A DNA stretch of 64,000 nt from Ooceraea biroi (lineage: Eukaryota; Arthropoda; Insecta; Hymenoptera; Formicidae): contig NC_039517.1 of assembly GCF_003672135.1 (NCBI RefSeq), positions 10,874,601 to 10,938,600 on the forward strand, in the 5' to 3' direction. The number at the start of each line of letters is the position of its first letter. Position 1 is the stretch's first letter. The notes beneath the pieces were generated by a model. It was not told where the DNA came from and ran no database searches. It saw only the letters and a program-made list of their open reading frames with translations. The position numbers and the translations under genes were made by a program. Positions 19,841-31,148 of this stretch are shown one piece after another.

Positions 19841-20077
19841 TTGCCCAGAATCGCCACAACACAATTTGAATTCGAAGTTAAGTCAATGTTAGAAATAAGA
19901 TTACAAACTGATTTTACCTCTAAAACTCATAATTTTGATGATGATCAATTGAACGATGACCTTTGTCTAAATATTTATGTTAACGATCCAGAATTTATTA
20001 AGAAAAAAGATAGTATAGAAAGGTCACCGTTTGTAAAACTAGCTCTAACAAACCAAACAAAAATAGTTAAAAAATAA
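19841..20077 (+). pseudogene. Unrecognised ORF, possibly a repeat-derived fragment
   Basis: A 78-codon frame with a charged, acidic product (FDDDQLNDDLCLNIYVNDPE) and a C-terminal KLALTNQTKIVKK. Beyond the stop the same frame continues with LFDNDKKLSNDKLLR-like sequence, so the stop may be secondary. I recall no family with certainty. It could be a remnant of a transposon-encoded protein. Confidence 0.25.
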
Positions 20078-21086
20078 TCTCTTTATTAGTTATTTGATAA
20101 TGATAAAAAATTAAGCAATGACAAATTATTACGTGATAAATTATTTCATAATTTATATTAAGCCTCGTTACATCTCCTGAAGCAATGTGAATATGTTATA
20201 TTTGCACATCACACATGCGCTCATACCTAAAGGAGTAACGATCTGTGTTTCGTTATTGTACGCATTGCAGCTATTTTAATTTACTTCGATTTTGATCTTG
20301 TTATCTTTAATATGATACTGAAAGATTTTATACATTAATTTTGAAAATTTTGAAAACAATTTCTTTCTGAACAAATGACGTTATACACACACGTATGTTA
20401 TTATTGTTACATATTCACATAAATGTATGCTCACATCTTTATTTCGTGTAATACGTTCCGTATTATGTCTTTAGGATTAATTCGTTTTCATATTGTATTT
20501 AGTATCGGAAAACATGCATAATATGCAGTTATTGAGTACAGCGCAAGAGAAATAACGCAACACCTATCTACAGCGCGGCACCTATATCACGATGTTATCA
20601 TTTCGTTTTCCCAAAAATTGAATCGTGGAAACATAATATTGTTATGCATAGCTGGATTTGGCATTTGATGATCTTTAATTTTTATCCTTACCGAATTCTT
20701 AAATTTTGCAACATTAATGAGTGGAAGTAGGGGTAAATTAAAAAATTTGACATTTTCGAAAAATGTGAATAGACCGTTGTAAAGAGTATAAAATACCATA
20801 AAACTTTTGTATGAAACATTTTTTTATATATTTTATATAATATTTTCGAAGATATTCGCTAAGAATGAAAAAATCCGTTATTTTCGAGAAGTTTCAAACC
20901 CTAAACGTTGAGATAAGCCGCTAAAAACAATATGTGTCTAATATTTTTCAATGCTCTACAACATGTTCAAAGCTAACTAAAATCGGTGAGGAACAGTTCC
21001 GATACTTCCCTTGTAAGTTGTGATATCGTTTAACAAAGAGTCTGTGTTATTATTTGTGGTTCTGTGTTTTTAAATATCTTTCTTTT
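20078..21086. other. AT-rich intergenic DNA
   Basis: No gene recognised. A short direct repetition (CACCTATCTACAGCGCGGCACCTAT) occurs at about 20560-20585. The rest is simple AT-rich sequence up to the LINE. Confidence 0.45.
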
Positions 21087-21106
21087 CATAAAATACCTAT
21101 TAATAT

Positions 21107-24100
21107 TTATATATAAAATACCCTGTGCTAGCACAACAGCCGCTAGTCTTAGAGGTAGGTTAACTAGGTGTAGTAACTCCCTAAGAGAGTGGGTCTCAGA
21201 CACCACGACACAGCGCGTCCTCAGGTTGCGGATAGAGGAACGGCCTCTATGTGGGGCTAGCTGCGAATAAATTGAATAAGCAGCCGCGGACAGCCGACTG
21301 GAAATGGCCCTCCTGTTTGGGGGTTGGGCGTAGGTCTGATAAACTCACACCGTAAAACGACTATTATCAAGAAACAACCAGAAGTCGCCATGGATTCTTT
21401 CGGGGTAAAATTTTCCGGAGGTAAAATACCCCTCCGTTCGGATCTCCAGGTGAGGGGTACTTCGAAGAATTCATGCGGCACAAAGTCGAAAAACGGGGGG
21501 GATATTAGGGTAGGTACGTGGAACGTTCGAAGCTTATATAGACCGGGCGCGTTTCAAATGATGATACGGGAAGTAGGGAGATACGGAACGGAGATCGTCG
21601 CGTTACAAGAAACTAGGTGGGACGGGAATGGGGCAGTAAATTCGGGCGCGTATACACTACACTATGGGGGGTCGGAAACCCATAGTTTTGGCGTCGGTTT
21701 TTTGATTAACAACAAAATCTCGTCCGCGATCAGGAATATTAGGTTCGTCAACGAAAGGTTAGGGTTACTTGTCGTACAAGGTCGTTGGTATAAAATCGCG
21801 ATAATAAACGCACACGCGCCAACCGAAGATAAGGAAGACGAACTTAAAGACGGATTTTACGACGAGCTCGAACACATCATAGATCAGTTACCAAGCGATT
21901 ATATGAAAATCGTGTTAGGGGACTTTAACGCGAAAATTGGTAAAGAGGAAATTTTTAAACCGACCATCGGATTGGAAAGCCTACACGATGGCAGCAACGA
22001 AAATAGTAATAGGGTAATTAATTTCGCGACCGGTAGGAATATGATTATCAAAAGCACGTGCTTCAAACATAAAAACATACATAAGCAAACGTGGATTTCC
22101 CCGGACGGAAATACGATTAATCAAATCGATCATGTTCTTGTGGATAGGAGACGACATACGAATATTCTTGATGTTAGGTCGTACAGAGGGGCAGATTGTG
22201 ATTCAGATAATTTTCTCGTCATTGCAAAAATTAGAGAGCGTCTTTCGACAAGGAAAAATAAAGAACAGGCGGCCGGAATTAAGCGCATAAACGTACGTAA
22301 TCTCGCGGAAGAAGACAACGGCGTCAAATACGCGGTCGAAATAGTAAATAGATTCGAGGCATTAGAAGAAGTCGACGAAACGGAAGATAACGCGGTTAAT
22401 AAGCAATAGGAAAACGTACGGGATGTTGTGATTAAATCGGCGGAAAGTACGATCGGTTATTGCAGAAGAAGTAAAAAAAATAAACCGTGGTTTGATTCGA
22501 AATGCGAAAACATGATTAAAGAAAGAACTAAGGCGCGGTTAAGATGGCTATCGGATAAATCGGACACTAACAAAGAGGTATATAATAAAAGTAGTAAATC
22601 GGCCAGGGATTTAGTTAGAAGTAAGAAGCGTCACTACTTAAAACGTAAGGTAGAGGAGATCGATGAAAACTGTCGAAATAAAAACATACGCGGGATGTAT
22701 ATAGGAATAAATAACTGGAGAAAAGGGTTTCAGCCTAAAACGGAGATGCTCAGAGACGAAAACGGGAATTTAATTACGGACACGGCAGGAATTTTGGATA
22801 CGTGGAAAAATTATTTTGATCAGCTGTTAAACGTCCAATTTGAAAATGATCCAGCTGTCGAAAACTTAGAAGTATATACGGCGGAACCTTTAATCGACGA
22901 ACCGACGGTGTTAGAAACTAAAAACGCAATTAAAAGGCTCAAAAATTACAAAGCTCCGGGTATAGATTTGATTCCGGCAGAACTATTAAAATTGGGGGGA
23001 AATAAGTTAACGAACGAAATTCATAAATTAGTTAAAATTATTTGGAATAAAGAAGAGCTGCCGGAACAATGGACAGAATCGTTGATAGTTCCGATTTTTA
23101 AAAAGGGGGACAAAATGGATTGCAATAATTATCGTGGAATTTCTCTTTTATCAACTTGTTATAAGGTTTTGTCGAACATTTTACTCGCGAGATTGACACC
23201 ATACGCGGAAGATATAATCGGGGATCATCAATGCGGATTTAAGAGAAATAGGTCAACTTCGGATCAGATTTTTACTCTTCGACAAATTTTAGAGAAAAAA
23301 TGGGAATTTGGTCAACCAGTCCATCAATTGTATGTAAATTTTAAAAAAGCATACAATTCAATTAACAGAGCGACACTGTTTAAAATTCTGGCCTATATAG
23401 GGGTACCCAAAAAATTAAATAGTTTAATTCAGGCTTGTTTAAAAGAGACAAAGGATAGAGTAAAAGTCGGTAACAAAATCTCAAACACTTTTGATATTCA
23501 TAGTGGGCTAAAACAAAGCGATGCATTATCCCCTCTTTTATTTAATTTAGTTTTAGAATATGCAATTAGAGAAGTACAGAAGAGTGGGGATGGCCTGCAA
23601 TTGAACGGTAAAACTCAAGTTTTAACATATGCGGATGATACTGCGTGGCTAGGCGACGATAAGGAAACGATTATAAGAAATGCGGAATTATTGATAGATT
23701 ATGCTAAATATCTCGGTTTACAGGTTAGTGTGGAAAAGACCAAATACATGGTAACTAGTAGGGATCAGGATAACGATAATTTACAGGTTTGCGATAATAT
23801 ATTCGAAAGAGTAGACAATTTTAAATACTTGGAAACGATTATTAATCAGGGAAATGATAGTGGGGTAGAACTTAAGAAAAGAATCAACGCGGGAAATACA
23901 GCCTTTTATTCGGTCCGTAAATTACTTGGGTCGCGGTTATTATCTAGGCGTTTAAAACTTAGAATATATCGAACCATTATTCTCCCGGTAGCTTTGTACG
24001 GAAGTGAATCGTGGGCACTTACTTTACAAGGTGAAAAGAAATTTAGGGTTTTCGAGAATAAGGTATTACGGAAAATTTTCGGGGCGAAACGCGATGAGGA

Positions 24101-24441
24101 AACGGGGGAATGGCGGAGGCTACACAACGTCGAGCTGCATAAACTTTATGATAGTCCGGATATAATTAATGTAATTAAATCACGCAGATTAAGGTGGGCG
24201 GGTCATGTCGCGCGTATGGGAAAGGATAGAACCGCGTATAAAATTATGACGGGTAGACCAAATGGCAAGAGACCGTTAGGTAGACCAAGACGTAGATGGG
24301 TAGACAATATTCAGTCGGATCTCAATGATATAGGCGCCGAGAGTGGGGATTGGGAGGCAGTAGCTCAGGAAAGGGATCGATGGCGAACTTTGGTAATTGC
24401 AGCTATGAACTTTCGAGTTTTGAATGCCAGCTAATAATAAT
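21107..24441 (+). mobile_element. Near full-length non-LTR retrotransposon (RTE-like/CFDP2-like LINE)
   Basis: The element has a short 5' region of about 215 bases, one long ORF with an endonuclease and a reverse transcriptase, and a short (TAA)-type tail. The 19-base sequence ATAAAATACCTATTAATAT lies on both sides (21088-21106 and 24442-24460), as expected for a target duplication made by target-primed reverse transcription. The 5' region has the GGCCCTCCTGTTTGGGGG leader I associate with this insect LINE group. It looks young apart from a few point changes. Confidence 0.9.
21324..24434 (+). pseudogene. LINE polyprotein: AP-endonuclease plus reverse transcriptase, one amber stop
   Basis: One frame of 1036 codons is broken only by a TAG at 22407-22409. 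The first part (361 aa) is an exonuclease-endonuclease-phosphatase domain with GTWNVRSLY, LQETRWDG, NAHAPTEDK, LGDFNAKIG and QIDHVLVD, all in the usual order. The second part is a reverse transcriptase: VPIFKKGDKMDCNNYRGISL, LYVNFKKAYNSI (motif A), GLKQSDALSPLLFNLVLE (motif B) and LTYADDTAW (motif C), then a C-terminal GRPRRRWVDNI region. In motif A the catalytic Asp expected in VDF is Asn (AAT, 23337-23339), the second expected Asp is also Asn (23355-23357), and a Gly in motif B is Ser. The RT of this copy is therefore probably inactive even without the stop. Confidence 0.9.
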
Positions 24442-24460
24442 ATAAAATACCTATTAATAT

Positions 24461-24783
24461 ATATATATAATACATATTCTGTTTGCGAAATTTTTGTTTT
24501 CTTGTATGCACTAAATATTTGTTTTGTAAAATTGCATTTTCCTTCTTAAACACCCGAGCAGCGCATGTTGGTTGGCCAACAGTTGGCTTTAAATCGGAAG
24601 CATCGGCAGTTGGGAAAACAATGTTGAACCGACATCGTTAAAATGCTTTCCTTTTTTTATTATTTCATACTCGAATTAAATATATGATAAGACATTGTAA
24701 AAGACATTGATAAAATATATTGTTTTGTTTCTTTATAAATTTCAACTGTTTTGAAATAGCCTGCAGTATTTGTAACCATTTTA
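24461..24783. other. AT-rich flank, no gene
   Basis: Contains simple AT repeats and a local GTTGGTTGGCCAACAGTTGGC stretch near 24568-24590. No coding family was recognised. Confidence 0.45.
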
Positions 24784-24902
24784 GGCTGCGGTCCGAAATG
24801 CGCTCACAGTGCTGGAAGCGTCCTCCATCCTTGTTGCTTATTATACATCGAAGATAGATAGAAGACGCTTTCAGCACTGTGAGCGTATTTCGGACCGCAG
24901 CC
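24784..24902. mobile_element. 119-bp MITE with TA target duplication
   Basis: The 39-base arms (GGCTGCGGTCCGAAATGCGC and its reverse complement, differing at few sites) surround a 41-base centre. TA lies on both sides (24782-24783 and 24903-24904), which fits the Tc1/mariner type. Confidence 0.85.
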
Positions 24903-24904
24903 TA

Positions 24905-25620
24905 AATTGTAACATTATTAATCGATTGACGACACAATACCAACCGTCACACAGTGGGAGAAATCGGAAATATGCGGTCAAAAATGGGTTTTCAATAACA
25001 TTTTTATTTTAGATAATAATGAATGAAATCTTTTAGATAACATTTAAAAGTATTTAAAAACCGTTAAACATATCCAGTATTTGGAAAATGCAATGAGATT
25101 TGTATGTGAACCTGTATATAAGTAGTAATATGTTTCTTACTATCCTTTTGCTTACATAAAGTTCGACTTGCTTTTAAAAATCAACTAGTTGGGATTTATT
25201 TTCTAAGTAAATTAAATTCACTGCATATTTATGTGTAGAATTCATAAAAAAAAATAGTAAATCAATAGCTTATATGTCTGTTTTTTAAACAGCTTCTGAA
25301 TATGGAGCTAATTTAAAAGCGCATATATATGAAAAAAGATATTATTTTCAATACATTTTTCATAATAATAGATAGGAATAGACAGATTCTCTTTTACATA
25401 AAATTTTTCCTTGAAATCTCTCCTAAGAGTTAGTGAAAACCCCATTTGCAGATATTTGCAGATATGAAAGTTACAAATAATATAAGTCAACTTAGATCTG
25501 TCGGAGCGCGTCAGAGCGCTCGCGTTAAAAATAAGATATTATCGTCAAAAATGTGTCAAATCTTTAAAAATCAACAGATCTTGTTGAAATTTGGATGTTA
25601 TAAGTAAAGATTAATATCAT
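24905..25620. other. AT-rich intergenic DNA without gene
   Basis: Only short ORFs. No repeat ends or coding families were recognised. Confidence 0.45.
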
Positions 25621-25660
25621 TTCACACACACACACACACACACACGGGCGCGCGCGCAAT
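25621..25660. repeat. (CA)n/(CG)n microsatellite
   Basis: A CA run of about eleven units is followed by GGGCGCGCGCGC. It lies just outside the giant palindrome. Confidence 0.9.
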
Positions 25661-26675
25661 ATTTTTTATTAAAATTGAATTCATCAAGCGACGCGGTAGC
25701 GTCGCGACGCCAAGTACATAAAAAAAATTAATAGCCGCATGAGAAATTGCCGCTTGACAAGGCACTGGCGTGGCATCGTCGAGGCGCTACCCAGTAGCCT
25801 TATCTCGAGTTTTGCCTTGTCAGATTTTCCGATGAAATATTCTCGGAAACAAAAATCGTAATAGAAAATCTAATGATACTTTTATTATATAATGTTGATA
25901 CGACCTTTCGATTGCGAGTAACCCGAACAAAATTGGTGCAGTCACTCTTGAGATCTCGAATCGAGTCCATGTAAAAGTGGCACTTATAAGGAACAGTATT
26001 CAGTTTCAGCACAGTATATACAGTAGCGCAACTCCGGCAATTTTAGCGTAGGTGAAAATGAAGCGCATGCGCGGGCATGGTAGGTAACCAATCACAGCAT
26101 TCCGATCCTTTTAACTGCTGTAACGACAAAATTGACAGCAAGCTACGACCACGAGTTTTAGTGGCCACGAGTGATTAAAGCGATTTTATCGGAGTGATAA
26201 AATAAAAAGCGAAAGTAAAAGGAGTTTGGTGCAATGAATAGTGTTCAGTGAATAGTATTCAGTGTTCACAAAGAAAAAACATTAGGGAAGTGACAAATCG
26301 TACAGAGTGTCACTTCTCTTGTCGAAGAACATTTGCATTTTATTTTTGTTCCAGAGGATATCCTTTCGGAAAGACAGGAACAATGTCAGAAGATCAAGTA
26401 AAGAAAAAATCAAGTGCATGGTGCGTGATAAAAGATTGTAATAAAAATACTGTGGAAAAAAGACATTTGTTTCGGTTTCCAAAAGAACATGACAGGTATG
26501 GTTTTGATAAATAATTGTTTTTTAAACCAATTAATTTAAATTATATATTATATTATATACAATATATACTAAGCAAAATTATTGATATTACAACATTTAC
26601 AAAATATAATTTCTGCAATTTCAATTTTGTCTACATAATATTTTTATAATATTTTTATGTTCCTAAATATGCTCT

Positions 26676-26728
26676 GTGTGTGTGTGTGCGCGCGCGCGCG
26701 CGCGCGTGCGTGCGCGTGCGTGTGTGTA
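26676..26728. repeat. (TG)n(CG)n microsatellite in the P-element intron
   Basis: TGTGTGTGTG runs into CGCGCGCGCGCG and back to TGCG/TGTG. The long alternating purine-pyrimidine tract could adopt Z-DNA. Confidence 0.85.
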
Positions 26729-26754
26729 TTATAATTTTGTACATTAATTGATAT

Positions 26755-28009
26755 CACAGGCCGACATGGTTTTTGCTGTTTGAATATAAGATATCATTTT
26801 CGATGTATTTTTTCACGCTGAACACGAATCCGGCCGCGAAATTGCTCTATGACGTAAGGTTTTTGAGAAAAATGAGGTTAAAAGTGTCAAAAGTGACGTT
26901 TTTTGCCATTTTTATGATTTTTTCGCTGGTAAAATAAATTTTATTTTTTACTTTCGTTTTCGCCATCTTAAAGTGCCAACTTTTATCTTTAAACTCGATT
27001 TTTCGAAACTCCGTAGGATTTTTTTTTGCCGAGTTAATCACTCCGCTGTCAGACGAACATTTCGTGCCAAAAATGTACTTGGAGAACAAAACTTCAGAAC
27101 TGGATAATAATGATTTTAATATGAAGGTTTTTGAGGTCGCTGAATCCAATTCTGAAATAAGATTTTAAAAATTCAAAATGGCCGATCCAATATGGCGGAC
27201 CAAAATTTGTAAAACTATTAGAATTTCAATAAAATTTGGTATATACTGTTTTTTTACTTCTGGGTGGGTTACATTTCGCTTCCCCAAATGAGATTCTGGC
27301 ATTTTTAATCTTCTGTGTATAATGTACTTTACACGAGCAAAAATTAATTATACCTTACTGATGCAAACACAGTATCCTGCACCATGTTCTTTGTTCGTAG
27401 ACCGTTTAGCCGCAGTAGGAGCGATTTTACAAACCTTCTACGTTTACCAGAGTGCACCACGTGGAGGCAGCCTACATCACACTCTTTTGATTGTTTAAAA
27501 ATGTTTTTAGCTTTGTTGTTTTTAAATTGTTTTATCATTTTTTATCATTTTAATTTTCATTTTTTTAATCATTTTTTATAATTTCATTTTTTTATTTTTA
27601 AATCATTAAAAAGATATTATATAAGTACATAGGCACATATAAACTTAATAACTTAATATCATAAATACTTAAAATCGAGTGCTATGGAGGCCGAAATGTT
27701 CGTCTGACAGCGGAGTGGTTAACTCGGCGAAAAAAATCCTACGGAGTTTCGAAAAATCGAGTTTAAAGATAAAAGTTGGCACTTTAAGATGGCGTAAACG
27801 AAAGTAAAAAATAAAATTTATTTTACCAGCGAAAAATTCATAAAAATGGCAAAAAACGTCACTTTTGACACTTTTAACCTCATTTTCTCAAAAACCTGAC
27901 GTTATAGAGCAATTTCGCGGCCGGATTCGTGTTCAGCGTGAAAAAATACATCGAAAATGATATTTTATATTCAAACAGCAGACAAAAAGTCTAAAAATGT
28001 CGGCCTGTG
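26755..28009. mobile_element. 1.26-kb foldback element in the P-transposase intron
   Basis: Arms 26755-27072 and about 27694-28009 are reverse complements (ends CACAGGCCGACAT). The flanks are TAT (26752-26754 and 28010-28012), a 3-bp duplication. The 620-base centre contains AAAATGGCCGATCCAATATGGCGG-like sequence and no recognised protein. The left arm has small differences such as GACGTAAGG against CCTGACGTTA. Confidence 0.8.
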
Positions 28010-31000
28010 TATTCTTAGATAGCTGCAGTGGATAAATGCATGTGACAGAATGGATCTGGAAGTAATGGGTGCAGAATATGCTTATCGTAATTATCGAGTG
28101 TGCCACTTACATTTTGAAGAAAAGTGGTATAATATAAAAAAGAGCAAGGCTTATCTGCATCCAGACGCTATCCCTACAATATTCTTTGGAAGAAAGTACG
28201 TTGTTGTAGATCTTATAACATTATAATTCTTTTCTCTTCTATATAAATTGCAAATGTCCACATTATTTTTATATAGTCATTTTTATATAGTAATAAAGTA
28301 ATCTTTAATAATATAGAAAATTATAATAATACTTATATATAATTATTAGCACTGCATCACAAGAAGATGAAAATCTATATGAAGAAATTGAAGGAAATGA
28401 AAAGAAGAAGCAAGGAGGAAAGACCCTGATATTTCTGAAAACGACGTTGCACAACAAACAAGGTAATTAAATTTCTAAATCTTTATAATTAAATGTCTAA
28501 TTATAATATTTATAATTAAATGTATAAATATCGTAATTATTTCTGTATAACACAGAAGAGAATATTTTACTATTGCAATTTATTATTGTTGGACAATCTA
28601 TTTTATTACAAGAATAATATAATGAAGTTATATAAAATTGTATTTTCAGTGACTTGCCATTAGTATTGCAACCTACAGAGCAAGACATGTAAGACATGCA
28701 AGAAGTACAAGAAGTACAAGAAGAAATACCGAGACCTGATGGAGATGTCCAAATTGCTAACCCGTAAGTTTTTGTGTTTACGTATTGTGTTTATGACATA
28801 CTTACGTAAACATATGATATAATAAATAATAGTTTGATATTTATTTGTGTAGAAGTACATTCACTTACAAAAGAAAAGAAAAAGGAGAGGAAAAAGAGAA
28901 GAAAAAGTTACAGCAGCAGATTTTACGATTAAGGGCAAAGGTGAAATCACTAGAGCAAAGAAACCGACGGCTTCAGAAGAAATTAAAGACTGTGAGGAAT
29001 GTTCAGCCAGCTGAAAAGAAACTCAAGGAACACGAAACTCTGCGTCAACTAACCTGTAAATTTTTCCCTGCAAATTTTGCACGAATCTTGTGTGCACAAA
29101 TTGATGCACAAATTAAAAACAAACGTGGCAGGCGATACAATTCTGAATTCAAACAATTCGCCTTGTGTTTATATTTTTTAAGTCCACGAAATTATAGAAC
29201 GTTAAAAACAGAAATTGCTTTACCATCCATACGCACTTTACAATCATTTACACAAACATGGCAAATTAAGCCCGGTATAAATGATAAAATTTTAAATGTA
29301 TTATCTATAAAATAAATTCATTACCACAATTAAAACGACATTGCATTTTGTGCATAGATGAAATGAGTTTAAAAGCTTATTTATTTTATAACGTATCACA
29401 AGACGAAATTATTGGATTTGCAGATACGGGTAATGAAAAACATCCAGTACCTGCAAAAAATGCTTTAGTTATTATGGCACGTAGCATAGCAGGTAATTTG
29501 AAACTTCCTGTTTGTTTTTGTTTTGTGGAAACTGCATGTAGATCTAATGTATTAAAACCCATTTTATTTGATGTGATATGTAAGTTGCGGCATTGTGGTG
29601 CTATGGTGCATGCTTTAATTACGGACATGGGTTCTAATTTTGTACAATTATCACGAGAATTAGGTATTTCCGTACAAAATTCAAGTTTTTTGGTTGATGG
29701 AATCGAAGTTTTATATCTATTCGATCCTCCTCATTTGATTAAAAGAACTCGTGATAATTTATTGAAATATGATATAGAATTTGATACTGACAAAGTTGCT
29801 TCATGGACTCATATTGTACAATTTTACAATAAAGATAGTAAGCAGTGGCTAAAATTGGCTCCAAAATTGTCTAAAATTCATATGGAGCCAACAAGTTTTC
29901 AAAAAATGAAAGTTAAATACGCAGTACAAATTTTTAGCAGCCGCGTAGCTGCGGGTATGTGTACCCAAATGTCTTCCGGCTTTCTTCCAAGTCAAGCAGT
30001 TGGAACAATAGATTTTATCAATCATTTTGATAAACTGTTTGATATTTTAAATTCTTCTGCTCTGAACAATCCAAAAGAATATGGACAAGTATTTACTGGA
30101 AGTAGGAAACAGATGCAATTTTTAGAAAGAATGATACATTTGTTGGAAACTATTAATGTAATTAACGACAAAGGTTCTCGTGTCAAAGTTAAATGTTTTG
30201 AAGGTTGGCAAATAACTATTAAGAGCATGATGCAATTTTAGGAAACATTAAAATGTTATAATTTTCCACACATTCGCACACGAAGAATAAACCAAGACTG
30301 CATTAAAAATTTCTTCGGTTCAATTAGACAACAAGGCGGTAATTCTTTGAATCCGACACCAATTCAATTCCTTCGTGCTTATAAAAAATTATTTAGTATG
30401 AAAGTATTGGAACATTCAGACACGCAAAATTGTGCTACAGATACTAATCATATGTTTAGTGCAATTGGTGTATCAGATTCGATTTTATCAACAGAATTTA
30501 TTCCATCTACGACGCGTATAATTTTAGATATTCAGAATCACGACTACTATAATATAGATCTGCCAGAAGAAAATGCGTTCAAATATGTATGCGGATATTT
30601 AATAAAAAAATGTACAGAAATGCATACATGTGAAGTATGTACTAATTATGTCAATGAAAATAAGACTGTTATAGATAATAGTACTTTATATTGTTCTTTC
30701 CAGGCTTTTAATAGCACAGAAGAAAATCCATTTCGAAATTTACATATAGCAAGCAATAATTTCTGTGCTTATATACACAAATTAGAAGAAATATTTGTAA
30801 AAACATTCGAAAATAATTGTTACAAAAAACATATCGGTAATTATTTATTTAAACTTGTGCAGACCGTAACTTTTGAACCTCCATGTCCACATTTTCCAAT
30901 ACATTATTTAATAAAATTATTTTTCCGTATGCGTATATATTTTACTTTATCGCATCATAATAAAGAATGTAAAGGTAGTAATAGAAAAAATAGAAAACTT

Positions 31001-31102
31001 TTGAATCTTTTACATTTATAAGTATACTATTTAAAAAATATATTTATTTCAATATCTGCAGTCTTAGTTTTACATATATTAATTTCGGTATTGAATATGT
31101 AT

Positions 31103-31148
31103 GTATTGAGATTGTGTTTACGGGCAAATGTAAACACAATTTCAATAC
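31103..31148 (+). other. 19-bp-stem hairpin downstream of the P transposase
   Basis: GTATTGAGATTGTGTTTAC (31103-31121) pairs with GTAAACACAATTTCAATAC (31130-31148), with one mismatch and an 8-base loop. It lies 80 bases after the transposase stop codon. It may be a tiny MITE or an RNA structure in the 3' untranslated region. Confidence 0.6.

Larger units (their letters stand above)
26383..31021 (+). pseudogene. THAP-domain P-element transposase (THAP9-like), multi-exon
   Basis: Exons that I can place: 26383-26495, 28019-28195, 28350-28462, 28650-28762 and 28853-31021. The first two form a THAP zinc finger (WCVIKDCN..RHLFRFPKEHDR, then W-INACDR, RVCHLHFEEKWY and the DAIPTIF end motif). A basic coiled coil follows (LQQQILRLRAKVKSLEQRNR), then the P-type RNase-H-like core: CIDEMSLK, ITDMGSN, LFDPPHLIKRTRDNLL, and a C-terminal FFGSIRQQGGNSLNPTPIQF motif. 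In active relatives the THAP finger binds the element ends and the core cuts DNA. Defects: TAG in exon 2 (28022-28024), a frameshift in exon 3, TAA in exon 4, a frameshift near 29310, and TAG at 30239-30241. The intron between exons 1 and 2 carries a foldback insertion. Confidence 0.85.

Noticed and set aside
27384..27581. 65-codon ORF in the centre of the P-intron foldback element
   Set aside because: The Phe-rich product comes from T-rich sequence and has no recognisable homology; the minus-strand counterpart is equally featureless.
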